From assembly GCF_000220705.2 (NCBI RefSeq), contig NZ_CP023202.1, positions 2,170,001 through 2,234,000 of the forward strand: 64,000 bases of DNA, in the 5' to 3' direction. Each line of letters begins with the position of its first letter. Position 1 is the stretch's first letter. The translations under genes and the position numbers were made by a program. The notes under the pieces were generated by a model that made no database searches, was not told where the DNA came from, and saw nothing but the letters and a program-made list of their open reading frames with translations. This DNA is from Streptomyces xinghaiensis S187 (lineage in GTDB: Bacteria; Actinomycetota; Actinomycetes; Streptomycetales; Streptomycetaceae). Shown piece by piece: positions 31,452-42,109 of the stretch.

Positions 31452-31829
31452 TCAGCGCTTGCTCGCGGCCGCGACCAGCCGGATCTCCGCGCGCCGCTCG
31501 GCGGCGGCGTCGGATTCCGACTTGGCTCGTTCCAGGGCCCGCTCGGCACGGGCGGTGTCGATCTCCTCGGCCAGCTCGGCGATCTCCGCGAGCAGCGACA
31601 GCTTGTTGTCGGCGAAGGAGATGAAACCGCCGTGGACGGCGGCGAGCACCGTACCGCCGTCGGTCGTGCGGATGGTCACCGGGCCGGTCTCCAGCACACC
31701 GAGCAGCGGCTGGTGGCCGGGCATGACGCCGATGTCACCCGATGTGGTGCGTGCGACGACCAGGGTGGCCTCGCCGGACCAGACACTGCGGTCCGCGGCG
31801 ACCAGCTCGACGTGCAGCTCAGCAGCCAA
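31452..31829 (-). CDS. atpC: ATP synthase F1 epsilon subunit
   Basis: 125 residues from TTG at 31829, with GAGGAG six bases upstream and the product starting MAAELHVELVAADRSVWSGE. Beta-sandwich domain (GVMPGHQPLLGVLETGPVTI, HGGFISFADN) followed by the two-helix C-terminal arm (LAEEIDTARAERALERAK). It forms part of the central stalk and inhibits ATP hydrolysis. Last gene of the operon. Confidence 0.95.
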   Translation of the reverse strand: MAAELHVELVAADRSVWSGEATLVVARTTSGDIGVMPGHQPLLGVLETGPVTIRTTDGGTVLAAVHGGFISFADNKLSLLAEIAELAEEIDTARAERALERAKSESDAAAERRAEIRLVAAASKR

Positions 31830-31961
31830 CGTGGCTCCTCGGGTCTCCACCTGCCGTGACAGGTGTCCAGAAGGTCTGGGGATAGGAATGTCCGGGCTTC
31901 ACAGAATAACGGGCGTGGATCCGGGGGCGGGACGGGCCCGCCCCCGGACACCGGACGGGGG

Positions 31962-33416
<1,455 letters not shown>

Positions 33417-33421
33417 AGTTG

Positions 33422-34339
33422 TCAGTCACTCCCCGCGTTCGCGTCGGCCAGGGCGCCAGCGCCACCGACGATCTCGCTGATTTCCTGGGTGATGTCGGCC
33501 TGGCGGGCCGCGTTGGCAAGCCGCGTCAGCGACTTGATGAGCTCTTCGGCGTTGTCCGTGGCCGACTTCATCGCGCGGCGGCGGGCGGCGTGCTCGGAGG
33601 CGGCCGACTGCAGCAGGGCGTTGAAGATGCGGCTCTCGACGTACCGGGGCAGCAGGGCGTCGAGGACCTCCTCGGCGGAGGGCTCGAAGTCGAACAGCGG
33701 AAGAATCTCCGCCTTCGTCCCCTGCTCCGCCGCGCCCGCCTCGGCGAGGCTGAGCGGCAGCAGCCGCTTCTCGACCGGCGACTGCGTCATCATCGACACG
33801 AACTCCGTGAAGACGATGTGCAGTTCGTCCACGCCGCCCTCGGCGGTGTCCTGGACGGCCGCCTCGATCAGCGGGGCCGCGACGGCCTTGGCGTCCGCGT
33901 ACGACGGGCTGTCGGTGAAGCCGGTCCACGAGTCCGCGAGCTTCCGCTCCCGGAACGTGTAGTAGGCCACGCCCTTACGGCCGACGACGTACTGGACGAC
34001 CTCCTTGCCCTCCGCGACGAGCTTCTCCCGGAGCGCCTCCGCCGCCTTGATGGCGTTGGCGGAGTAGCCGCCGGCCAGTCCGCGGTCGCTCGTGACGAGC
34101 AGGACCGCGGCCCGGACGGGCCGCTCGGTCTCGGTGGTCAGCGGGTGCTGGGTGTTCGAGCCGGTGGCCACCGCCGCCACCGCGCGGGTGAGCTCCCGCG
34201 CGTACGGCGAAGAGGCCTCCACCTGGCGCTGGGCCTTGATGATGCGCGAGGCCGCGATCATCTCCATCGCCTTGGTGATCTTCTTCGTCGCGGTGACCGA
34301 CTTGATACGGCGCTTGTAGACCCGGATCTGGGCACCCAT
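33422..34339 (-). CDS. atpG: ATP synthase F1 gamma subunit
   Basis: 305 residues. N-terminal helix MGAQIRVYKRRIKSVTATKK and KAMEMIAASRI, a Rossmann-like middle (LLVTSDRGLAGGYSANAI) and C-terminal helix SATDNAEELIKSLTRLANAARQ, which form the rotating coiled-coil shaft. Only 2 bp separate it from atpA, indicating co-translation. Confidence 0.97.
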   Translation of the reverse strand: MGAQIRVYKRRIKSVTATKKITKAMEMIAASRIIKAQRQVEASSPYARELTRAVAAVATGSNTQHPLTTETERPVRAAVLLVTSDRGLAGGYSANAIKAAEALREKLVAEGKEVVQYVVGRKGVAYYTFRERKLADSWTGFTDSPSYADAKAVAAPLIEAAVQDTAEGGVDELHIVFTEFVSMMTQSPVEKRLLPLSLAEAGAAEQGTKAEILPLFDFEPSAEEVLDALLPRYVESRIFNALLQSAASEHAARRRAMKSATDNAEELIKSLTRLANAARQADITQEISEIVGGAGALADANAGSD

Positions 34340-34341
34340 GC

Positions 34342-35913
34342 TCAGCCCTCACCCAGCAGCTTGCCGTCCGAGGTCTCGAACTGCCGCTTGAAGGAGGCGA
34401 TGGCGTCGCCGAGCGCCTGCAGGGTGTCGTCCGACATCTTGGCGCCCTCGCGGATGCTCGTCATCAGGCCCTTGTGCTCGCGGTGGAGGTAGTCCAGCAG
34501 CTCGCTCTCGAAGCGGCGGATGTCCTCGACGGGCACGTCGTCCATCTTGCCGGTGGTGCCGGCCCAGATGGAGACGACCTGGTTCTCCGTGGAGAACGGC
34601 GCGTACTGGCCCTGCTTCAGCAGTTCCACCATGCGCTTGCCGCGCTCCAGCGAGGCCTTGGAGGCCGCGTCCAGGTCGGAACCGAAGGCGGCGAACGCCT
34701 CCAGCTCGCGGTACTGGGCGAGGTCCACGCGGAGCCGGCCGGAGACCTGCCGCATGGCCTTGTGCTGGGCGGAGCCACCGACACGGGAGACCGAGATACC
34801 GACGTTCAGCGCCGGCCGCTGGCCCGCGTTGAAGAGGTCGGACTCCAGGAAGCACTGGCCGTCGGTGATGGAGATGACGTTGGTCGGGATGAACGCCGAG
34901 ACGTCGTTCGCCTTGGTCTCGACGATCGGGAGACCCGTCATCGAGCCCTTGCCCAGCTCGTCGGAGAGCTTGGCGCAGCGCTCCAGCAGCCGGGAGTGCA
35001 GGTAGAAGACGTCACCCGGGTAGGCCTCGCGGCCCGGCGGGCGGCGCAGCAGCAGGGAGACGGCGCGGTAGGCGTCGGCCTGCTTCGACAGGTCGTCGAA
35101 GACGATCAGGACGTGCTTGCCCTGGTACATCCAGTGCTGCCCGATGGCCGAGCCGGTGTACGGGGCGAGGTACTTGAAGCCGGCCGGGTCGGACGCCGGG
35201 GCCGCGACGATCGTCGTGTACTCCAGGGCACCGGCCTCCTCCAGCGCGCCGCGCACGGACGCGATGGTGGAGCCCTTCTGGCCGACGGCGACGTAGATGC
35301 AGCGGACCTGCTTGTCCGGGTCGCCCGAGCGCCAGTTGTCGCGCTGGTTGATGATCGTGTCGACGGCCAGCGCGGTCTTGCCGGTCTGGCGGTCGCCGAT
35401 GATCAGCTGACGCTGGCCGCGGCCGATCGGGGTCATCGCGTCGACGGCCTTGAGGCCGGTCTCCATCGGCTCGTGCACCGACTTGCGCGCCATGACGCCG
35501 GGGGCCTGCAGCTCGAGGGCGCGGCGGCCCTCGGTCGCGATCTCGCCGAGGCCGTCGATCGGGTTGCCCAGCGGGTCGACGACGCGGCCGAGGTAGCCCT
35601 CGCCGACCGCGACGGAGAGCACCTCACCGGTGCGCTGCACCGGCTGGCCCTCCTCGATGCCGCTGAACTCGCCGAGCACGATCGCGCCGATCTCGCGCTC
35701 TTCCAGGTTGAGGGCGAGACCGAGGGTGCCGTCCTCGAACCTGAGCAGCTCGTTCGCCATGGCCGAGGGCAGACCCTCGACCTTCGCGATGCCGTCGCCG
35801 GCAACGCTTACCGTACCGACCTCCTCGCGCGAGGCCGCGTCCGGCTTGTACGCCTGGACAAAGTTCTCCAGCGCGTCCCGGATCTCCTCCGGCCGGATCG
35901 TGAGCTCCGCCAT
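34342..35913 (-). CDS. atpA: ATP synthase F1 alpha subunit
   Basis: 523 residues from ATG at 35913 (MAELTIRPEEIRDALENFVQ), the family start; the frame stays open upstream but that part is not conserved. Walker A GDRQTGKTALAVD and the VGISVSRVGGSAQ arginine-finger segment are present. It is the non-catalytic nucleotide-binding subunit. It sits between atpH and atpG in standard order. Confidence 0.98.
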   Translation of the reverse strand: MAELTIRPEEIRDALENFVQAYKPDAASREEVGTVSVAGDGIAKVEGLPSAMANELLRFEDGTLGLALNLEEREIGAIVLGEFSGIEEGQPVQRTGEVLSVAVGEGYLGRVVDPLGNPIDGLGEIATEGRRALELQAPGVMARKSVHEPMETGLKAVDAMTPIGRGQRQLIIGDRQTGKTALAVDTIINQRDNWRSGDPDKQVRCIYVAVGQKGSTIASVRGALEEAGALEYTTIVAAPASDPAGFKYLAPYTGSAIGQHWMYQGKHVLIVFDDLSKQADAYRAVSLLLRRPPGREAYPGDVFYLHSRLLERCAKLSDELGKGSMTGLPIVETKANDVSAFIPTNVISITDGQCFLESDLFNAGQRPALNVGISVSRVGGSAQHKAMRQVSGRLRVDLAQYRELEAFAAFGSDLDAASKASLERGKRMVELLKQGQYAPFSTENQVVSIWAGTTGKMDDVPVEDIRRFESELLDYLHREHKGLMTSIREGAKMSDDTLQALGDAIASFKRQFETSDGKLLGEG

Positions 35914-36032
35914 CTGGGTTCCCTGCTCTCCTTGTTGGGCCCGAAGTCTTTGGGGGTCTGGGGTTGTGCCCCCAGAGGACTCTGCACGGCCCAACCCGGG
36001 CCGCTGTCATGCTTGTTGAGTTGGTGGCTGTC

Positions 36033-36848
36033 TCAGCCGGCCATCCGCCGGGTCACCTCGTCGAGGCGGTCGGCGATGGTGCCGTTGATGACCTCGTCGC
36101 CGATCCGCACCTGGATCCCGCCGAGGACCGCGGGGTCCACGTCGAGGTTGAGGTGCATCTGCCGGCCGTACAGCCGGGCCAGCCCGTCGCCGAGGCGCCG
36201 CTTCTGCTCGTCGCTGAGCGGCACCGCCGAGGTGACGACCGCGACCAGGCGGTCACGGCGGTCCGCGGCCAGCTTGGACAGCGCGTCCAGCCCACCGTCC
36301 AGGCTACGTCCCCGCGGCCGCGTCACGAGTCGCGTCACCAGCCGCTCGGTGACCGGGTTGACCCGGCCGCCCAGCAGCCGGCGGAGCAGCTCCGCCTTGG
36401 CCGGGGCCTCGGTGCCGCGCTCGGCGAGTGCCGCGCGCAGCTCCGGGCTGGAGGCGACGATCCGGCCGAACCGGAACAGCTCGTCCTCCACGTCGTCCAG
36501 CGCACCGGACCGCTGCGCGGCGATGAGCTCGGCGGTGCTCGCCAGCTCCTCGATCGCGTCCACCAGGTCGCGCGAGCGCGACCAGCGGGAGCGGACCATG
36601 CCGGTGACGAGGTCGGCGGTCTCGCCGCCGACCTGGCCCGCCAGCAGGCGCCCGGCCAGTTCGGCCTTGGCCTCGCCGGCCTGCGCCGGGTCGGTGAGGA
36701 CCCGACGCAGCGACACCTCGCGGTCGAGCAGGCCCGTGACGGCGGCCAGCTCCTCGGCGAGCTTCGCCGCGTCCACGGACGTGTTGTCCGTGAGCGCGTC
36801 GAGACGCTCGCGTGCGGCAGCCAGTGCCTCGCGGCTCGCTCCGTTCAT
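36033..36848 (-). CDS. atpH: ATP synthase delta subunit (OSCP)
   Basis: 271 residues, the longer actinobacterial form. The N-terminal helical bundle binds the alpha-subunit tips, and the C-terminal VDPAVLGGIQVRIGDEVINGTI motif is the OSCP hallmark. It overlaps atpF by ATGA at 36845-36848. It holds the peripheral stalk to F1. Confidence 0.96.
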   Translation of the reverse strand: MNGASREALAAARERLDALTDNTSVDAAKLAEELAAVTGLLDREVSLRRVLTDPAQAGEAKAELAGRLLAGQVGGETADLVTGMVRSRWSRSRDLVDAIEELASTAELIAAQRSGALDDVEDELFRFGRIVASSPELRAALAERGTEAPAKAELLRRLLGGRVNPVTERLVTRLVTRPRGRSLDGGLDALSKLAADRRDRLVAVVTSAVPLSDEQKRRLGDGLARLYGRQMHLNLDVDPAVLGGIQVRIGDEVINGTIADRLDEVTRRMAG

Positions 36849-37402
36849 CGGCCGGCCTCGGCCTTCGTCGCCGCCTTGGTCTCCAGCTCGTCCAGGAAGC
36901 GGTCGATGACGCGGCTCTGCCGGGCGTGGTCCTCGAGGGACTCGCCGACGAGCTTGCCGGCCAGGGTCGTGGCGAGCGTGCCCACGTCCTGGCGCAGCGC
37001 CTGCGCAGCCTGCTTGCGGTCGGCCTCGATCTGGGTGTGACCGGCGGCGATGATCTCCTCGCGCTGCCGCTGGCCCTCCGCACGCATCTCGGCGATGAGC
37101 GCGGCGCCCTGCTCCTGGGCCTCCTGGCGCAGCCGCGCCGCCTCGTGCCGGGCTTCGGCGAGCTGGGCCTTGTACTGCTCCAGCACGTCCTGCGCCTCGG
37201 TCTGGGCCGCCTCGGCCTTCTCGATGCCGCCTTCGATGGCCTCGCGGCGCTCTTCCAGAACCTTGTTGATGGTCGGGAGGAGCTTCTTGGCGAGGACGCC
37301 GAAGACGATGGCGAACGCGATCAGGCCGATGACGAGCTCTGGGATCGGCGGGATCAGAGGGCTCTGAGGCTCCTCCGCCGCCAGGTGAACCAGAACGTTC
37401 AC
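36845..37402 (-). CDS. atpF: ATP synthase Fo b subunit
   Basis: 185 residues. A short periplasmic N-terminus, one membrane helix (PELVIGLIAFAIVFGVLAKKL, about 22-42), and a long charged coiled coil (NKVLEERREAIEGGIEKAEAAQ onward) forming the peripheral stalk. It begins MNVLVHLAAEE and overlaps atpH by 4 nt. Confidence 0.96.
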   Translation of the reverse strand: MNVLVHLAAEEPQSPLIPPIPELVIGLIAFAIVFGVLAKKLLPTINKVLEERREAIEGGIEKAEAAQTEAQDVLEQYKAQLAEARHEAARLRQEAQEQGAALIAEMRAEGQRQREEIIAAGHTQIEADRKQAAQALRQDVGTLATTLAGKLVGESLEDHARQSRVIDRFLDELETKAATKAEAGR

Positions 37403-37443
37403 ATCAGTGCCTTTCGTCGAAAAGTGGTGTCGGTGAGCTCAGA

Positions 37444-37680
37444 TCAGGTACCGAACACGAACGGCATGACGAGGCCGATCAGGGCCAGCGCCTCACAGAA
37501 CGCGAAGCCGAGGATCTGGTTGGCACGGATGAGACCGGCCGCCTCGGGCTGGCGGGCGAGGGCCTGGGTGCCGTTACCGAAGATGATGCCGACGCCGACG
37601 CCGGGGCCGATGGCCGCGAGGCCGTAGCCGATGGAGCCGAGGGAGCCGGAGACGGCGGCGAGGTTCTCCACAGCGGACAT
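37444..37680 (-). CDS. atpE: ATP synthase Fo c subunit
   Basis: 78 residues from ATG at 37680, with GAGAAGGAAGAAAC upstream. Two membrane helices joined by the polar loop ARQPEA. The proton-binding carboxylate is Glu63 (AFCEALALIGL), and the first helix carries the Gly repeat GPGVGVGIIFGNG needed for ring packing. Forms the rotor ring. Confidence 0.97.
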   Translation of the reverse strand: MSAVENLAAVSGSLGSIGYGLAAIGPGVGVGIIFGNGTQALARQPEAAGLIRANQILGFAFCEALALIGLVMPFVFGT

Positions 37681-37755
37681 GCTGTTTCTTCCTTCTCTTT
37701 CACAAGCCGGTGGGGGTTGGCCACCGGACATCTATGGGCGGGGAGGCTGGGCTGC

Positions 37756-38577
37756 TCAGTGGTGCTCGGCGAGCGCGCCCTGGACGTAGACGCACGCCAG
37801 CAGGACGAAGACGTACGCCTGGACGGCCTGGATGAAGAGCTCGAAGACGGTCATCACGAGGACCATGAGGAACGAGACACCGGCGTAGGCGATGCCGATC
37901 CCGTTCAGCAGGTACCAGCTGGCGATGGTGAAGAGCACCAGCAGGGTGTGACCGGCGAACATGTTCGCGAAGAGCCGGACCGCGTGGGTGAACGGCCGGA
38001 CCAGCAGGTTCGAGAAGAACTCGATGGTCATGGCCAGCGGCAGCACGGCGCCCAGCGACTTGTCGTAGCCGGTGACGTTCTTGAAGAAGCCGACGAAGCC
38101 GTGCTTCTTGAAGGTCAGCGAGATCCAGAGGATGTAGACGATCGCCGCCAGGACGGCCGGGTACGCGATGATCGAGGTCACCGGGAACTGGGCCAGCGGG
38201 ATGATGGACCAGAGGTTCATGATCCATACGAAGAAGAACAGCGAGACCATGAGCGGGACGTACTTCTCGCCGTCCTTCTTGCCCATCGTCTGGTAGACGA
38301 TGCCGTTCCGGACGAAGTCCAGGCCGGCTTCGCCGACCATCTGGAGCTTGCCGGGCACGACCCTCGGCTTCGCGAACGCCATCCAGAAGAAGCCGACGAC
38401 CACAATGGTGCTGAGCAGCGCCAGCAGCATCGGCTTGTTGAAGTAGAAGTCGGAGTGCCTGTCGCCGACGATCGGCTCGAAGATGAACGACCACAGGCTG
38501 GGGGCCGGGAAGCCGCACCCGGAGAAGATGTGGCAATCGGTCTCGAACGCGAGCACCGTTGTCGGGTCAGCACTCAC
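37756..38577 (-). CDS. atpB: ATP synthase Fo a subunit
   Basis: 273 residues from GTG at 38577, chosen because GAAGGAG lies seven bases upstream; an in-frame ATG twelve codons earlier lacks one. Five to six membrane helices. The essential Arg of the proton path is in VRLFANMFAGH, and further polar residues follow in the last helices. Product starts MSADPTTVLAFETDCH. Confidence 0.95.
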   Translation of the reverse strand: MSADPTTVLAFETDCHIFSGCGFPAPSLWSFIFEPIVGDRHSDFYFNKPMLLALLSTIVVVGFFWMAFAKPRVVPGKLQMVGEAGLDFVRNGIVYQTMGKKDGEKYVPLMVSLFFFVWIMNLWSIIPLAQFPVTSIIAYPAVLAAIVYILWISLTFKKHGFVGFFKNVTGYDKSLGAVLPLAMTIEFFSNLLVRPFTHAVRLFANMFAGHTLLVLFTIASWYLLNGIGIAYAGVSFLMVLVMTVFELFIQAVQAYVFVLLACVYVQGALAEHH

Positions 38578-38841
38578 CGCGAGCTCCTTCAGCGTGGCGC
38601 ATAGGTACGGCAACCTCGTTGTGTCGGCGCGGCACGGAGCCGCGGTTCGGCACTGGACTGGTGTTACGGGTTTGGGGGCGGCCGGCCGGCGCGGAGCCGT
38701 GTGGCCGACGGGGCGTCAGCCGCGGGGGCCGCCGGTTCCGTCCCGTGGAATCCGGGAGCCCGGCCGACCGCTCGCGCTGTGCCGCAGTTGGAACCGGACG
38801 ATAGCAGGCCCGCTTACGGGTTCTTGACGCGCCCCCGGTCG

Positions 38842-39279
38842 TCATGCGGCCGACCCCCGGGCGCCGGGCTCGCTCCGCCCGGACTGCTCGGGATCGACGT
38901 ACAGGATCTTCGCCTTCATGTGCGCGCGGGCCTGCGCCGCGACCCAGACGAGGGTGGCCGCCACCAGTGAGGCCGCGAAGGCCTTGTGGTCGAAGAGCGT
39001 GGTGTTCTTGAAGGCGGCCACGAAGACGAAGAGCAGCAGCAGCTGGGTGGTGAAGAGCATCAGGCCCATGGCCTGGAACAGCTGCGGGTATTTGCGCCCC
39101 GTGTGCTGGAGCACGACGATGCCGATCCCCATGAAGAGGATCACCACCGCGGTGCCGAAGACCGCGCCGAGGGCACCCTTGCCACCGGCGAGCGCCGCGG
39201 CCGCGGCGACGGCGATCACACCGACGGCGGCGGTGGGCCCCGCCGTGTGCAGGAGCATTCGGGCGTCGTTCGACTGCAT
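38842..39279 (-). CDS. atpI: ATP synthase-associated AtpI-like membrane protein
   Basis: 145 residues with four hydrophobic helices (about 15-35, 38-58, 68-92, 100-118) and a polar tail. Position at the head of the atp operon and topology fit AtpI, which helps c-ring assembly and Mg handling. Sequence similarity within AtpI is low in general, so position carries much of the call. 264 bp separate it from atpB, enough for the main atp promoter. Confidence 0.85.
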   Translation of the reverse strand: MQSNDARMLLHTAGPTAAVGVIAVAAAAALAGGKGALGAVFGTAVVILFMGIGIVVLQHTGRKYPQLFQAMGLMLFTTQLLLLFVFVAAFKNTTLFDHKAFAASLVAATLVWVAAQARAHMKAKILYVDPEQSGRSEPGARGSAA

Positions 39280-39615
39280 GGAGGGCGGCTCCGTGGAGTG
39301 GGGGTCGAGAGGTCGTCGAGGACGAGCGTAAGGCCCGGTCGAGGTGCCACCTCCCGGCCGGTGGTCCGTCGCGCTGCGGTCACCGACCCTGCTTCCGGGT
39401 CTTCGTGAACGGTATCACAAACTATTTGATGAGGTCTTTACTCACTTGGTGTGCCGACTGTCACACGGACGGGCTAATCCGCAGGTCATCGGGGTGCACC
39501 CGAACGAGATCCCCGCTGGAAGAAATCTCACGATCCGGCAAAGTCCGCACCGTCCGGTGCCGGCCGTGGGCGGAAGGCCCGCGGAAGCCCGCGGAGGTCC
39601 CGCGGAACGCCCGGT

Positions 39616-40980
39616 TCAGCCCCGGCTGCCGGCCTTGCTGCGCGGCGGGACACGGTGGCCGCCGCGGGCGCCGACGGCTGTCGCACCGTTGGCCCGCGCC
39701 ACGGTACCGGACCGCTCCGCGCCCGCCGCACCGGCCGCCGGGGAGGCCGACGGTTGCCCGGTCTCGTCCGACTCGTCCGCCTCCTCGGCCGGCTGCTCGG
39801 CCGGGCGCCTCTCCCTGCGGTAGCGGGGCGGCACGACGGCCTGCGCCCAGCGCGGCACCCGCGGGGTGAAGCGGGGCAGCAGCAGGATGAACAGGCCGAC
39901 GGCGCTGAACATGGCCAGCGCCAGCACCACCCACACACTGGCGGAGTTGACCGAGTAGGCGACGGCGGAGAAGCCGATCAGTGCCGACCAGAAGTACATG
40001 ATCAGCACGGCCCGGCTGTGCGAGTGGCCGATCTCCAGCAGCCGGTGGTGCAGATGGCCGCGGTCGGCCGCGAACGGCGACTGCCCGTTCCAGGTGCGCC
40101 GGACGACGGCCAGCACCAGGTCGGCGACCGGCACCGCGATGATGCTCAGCGGCAGCAGCACGACGGGGATGTAGACGGGCACCGTCGACTTCACGGCCTC
40201 CTTCTCGGAGCCGGTGGCCGCCTGGAGCAGATCGGGGTCCACCTGGCCGGTGATGGAGATGGCGCCGGCCGCCAGCACCAGGCCGATCAGCATCGACCCC
40301 GAGTCGCCCATGAAGATCCGGGCGGGGTGCATGTTGTGCGGCAGGAAGCCCAGGGCCATGCCCATGAGGATGACGGCGAAGAGCGTCGCGGGGGCCGCGG
40401 CCTCGACGCCGTAGCCGTACCACATGCGGTACGCGTACATGAAGAACGCGGCGGCGGCGATGCAGACCATGCCCGAGGCCAGCCCGTCGAGGCCGTCCAC
40501 GAAGTTCACCGCGTTGATGGTGATGACGACGAGCGCCACGGTCAGCAGCGTGCCCTGCATCGGGGTCAGCGCGACCGAGCCCACGCCCGGCACCGGGATC
40601 CACAGGATCGTGAGGCCCTGCCAGACCATCACGCCGGCGGCGATCATCTGGCCGCCCAGCTTGATCAGCGCGTCCACGCCCCACTTGTCGTCGAGCACGC
40701 CCAGCAGCCAGATCAGGGCGGCGCCGGCCAGCAGCGCCCGCGGCTCACTGGACAGCTCGAACATCTCACCGATGTTCGACATCTGCGAGGCCACCAGCAG
40801 TCCCGCGCAGAGACCGCCGAACATGGCGATCCCGCCCAGCCGGGGGGTCGGCTCGCGGTGGACGTCCCGCTCGCGGATCTCCGGCATCGCGCCGGCCGCG
40901 ATCGCGAACTTCCGCACCGGCCCGGTCAGCAGGTAGGTGACCGCGGCGGTGACGCAGAGCGTCAGCAGGTATTCACGCAC
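39616..40980 (-). CDS. undecaprenyl-phosphate GlcNAc-1-phosphate transferase, WecA/Rfe/TagO type
   Basis: 454 residues from GTG at 40980 (REYLLTLCVTAAVTYLLTGP). Eleven or so membrane helices and the MraY/WecA motifs LLGVLDDKWG, NAVNFVDGLDGLA and MGDSGSMLIG, plus the HLHHRLLEIGHS loop. It transfers a sugar phosphate to undecaprenyl phosphate, the first step of wall glycopolymer synthesis. A long Pro/Ala/Arg-rich cytoplasmic tail (about 380-454) is typical of Streptomyces. The LCP protein at 45543 would act later, attaching such polymers to peptidoglycan. Confidence 0.92.
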   Translation of the reverse strand: MREYLLTLCVTAAVTYLLTGPVRKFAIAAGAMPEIRERDVHREPTPRLGGIAMFGGLCAGLLVASQMSNIGEMFELSSEPRALLAGAALIWLLGVLDDKWGVDALIKLGGQMIAAGVMVWQGLTILWIPVPGVGSVALTPMQGTLLTVALVVITINAVNFVDGLDGLASGMVCIAAAAFFMYAYRMWYGYGVEAAAPATLFAVILMGMALGFLPHNMHPARIFMGDSGSMLIGLVLAAGAISITGQVDPDLLQAATGSEKEAVKSTVPVYIPVVLLPLSIIAVPVADLVLAVVRRTWNGQSPFAADRGHLHHRLLEIGHSHSRAVLIMYFWSALIGFSAVAYSVNSASVWVVLALAMFSAVGLFILLLPRFTPRVPRWAQAVVPPRYRRERRPAEQPAEEADESDETGQPSASPAAGAAGAERSGTVARANGATAVGARGGHRVPPRSKAGSRG

Positions 40981-41395
40981 GAACTGCCCCAGGGGTCTCG
41001 CCGGCCATCTAGGCCCCACAGCCTATGCCGCCCCACACCGGTCGCGTGCACGAGCCTCCGGCGGGAGCCCCGTACTGCGGTGTTTCTCACGGCCTCTTCA
41101 CAAGGGTGCACCGGGGCGGCCACCGCGCCGGATGTACCGGGGGCCTCGGCGGCCACGGTCCGGGTGCTCCGGCCGGAACCGCCGTTCCCGTAAGGACGTA
41201 CGCGCGCCGCGGATGGTTCCCTCAATCCCCTCGCCTGCCCGGAAACGGCCCGGGGATTCCCGGATGCCCGCGGCGGGACGGCGGGCGAGCGGGGCGGTCT
41301 ACGCGCGTCACTCGCGGGCCGGGCGGTACGGCGCCGTTCCGGAGCGGAGGGAGGGGGAGAAGGTGACCGTCGCCGGGCCGGGGAGCGGCGGCCGG
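40981..41395. other. intergenic region upstream of the WecA-type gene
   Basis: 415 bp between two minus-strand genes. I see no supported gene; it should hold the promoter of the WecA-type gene. Confidence 0.45.
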
Positions 41396-42109
41396 CTACG
41401 GCCGGGGGGCGGGGACGCCCGTGAGCGCGGTGAGCATCGGGTCGAGGGCCTGCTGGATCTCCTCGCCGATGGAGCGGAAGAAGGTGATCGGCGCACCGTA
41501 GGGGTCGTGCACCTCGTCGGCCTCGGCACTGGGCGCCAGCAGCCAGCCCCGCAGCGCCGCGGCGGCCCGCACCAGGGCGCGGGCGCGGTCGACGACGGCG
41601 CCGTCGGGCTCGGGGTCGGGCAGCGTCGCCGGGTCTATGGCCCGTACCAGCCGGGTGAACTCCTTGAGCGTGAAGGTGCGCAGGCCCGCCGAGTGCCCCA
41701 TGGAGATCACCTGGGCCCGGTGGTCGCGGGTCGCGGTGAGGACGAGGTCGGCGCGGATGACGTGCTCGTCGAGGAGCTCCCGGCCGGTGAAGCCGCCGGG
41801 GTCCGCGCCGAGGTCGGTGAGGACGGTCGCCGCGTGCGCCTCCATGGGAGCGCCCTCGTGCCCCCAGGTGCCGGCGCTCTCCACGATGATGCCGCAGGGG
41901 CCGCCGAGCCGGTGGGCGAGGGCATGGCGGGTCAGCCGCTCGGTGATGGGCGAGCGGCAGACGTTGCCGGTGCTGACGTGGAGGATGCGGAAGACGCCGG
42001 GCTCCCCGCCTCCGTCGGGTACGGAGAAGACGCCCGGCCGTGGTCCCGGGAAACCGCCCGCGCGGCCCGGGAGGCCGTCCGCTATGCCACGCCTCTGGGG
42101 CGCCGTCAA
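41396..42109 (-). CDS. low-molecular-weight phosphatase-like protein lacking the catalytic Cys
   Basis: 237 residues from TTG at 42109, which overlaps the stop of tsaC (TTGA) and has a GAGGTGG-type site upstream. The LMW-PTP fold is evident: P-loop HVSTGNVCRSPITE near residue 45, and the late acid loop VHDPYGAP. In active enzymes the P-loop is C-x-G-N-x-C-R-S-P with the first Cys as nucleophile. Here that residue is Ser (VSTGNVCRS), although Arg and the second Cys remain. It is therefore likely a non-catalytic relative or uses different chemistry. Coupling to tsaC is conserved in memory of other actinobacteria, but I cannot check it. Confidence 0.85.
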   Translation of the reverse strand: MTAPQRRGIADGLPGRAGGFPGPRPGVFSVPDGGGEPGVFRILHVSTGNVCRSPITERLTRHALAHRLGGPCGIIVESAGTWGHEGAPMEAHAATVLTDLGADPGGFTGRELLDEHVIRADLVLTATRDHRAQVISMGHSAGLRTFTLKEFTRLVRAIDPATLPDPEPDGAVVDRARALVRAAAALRGWLLAPSAEADEVHDPYGAPITFFRSIGEEIQQALDPMLTALTGVPAPRP

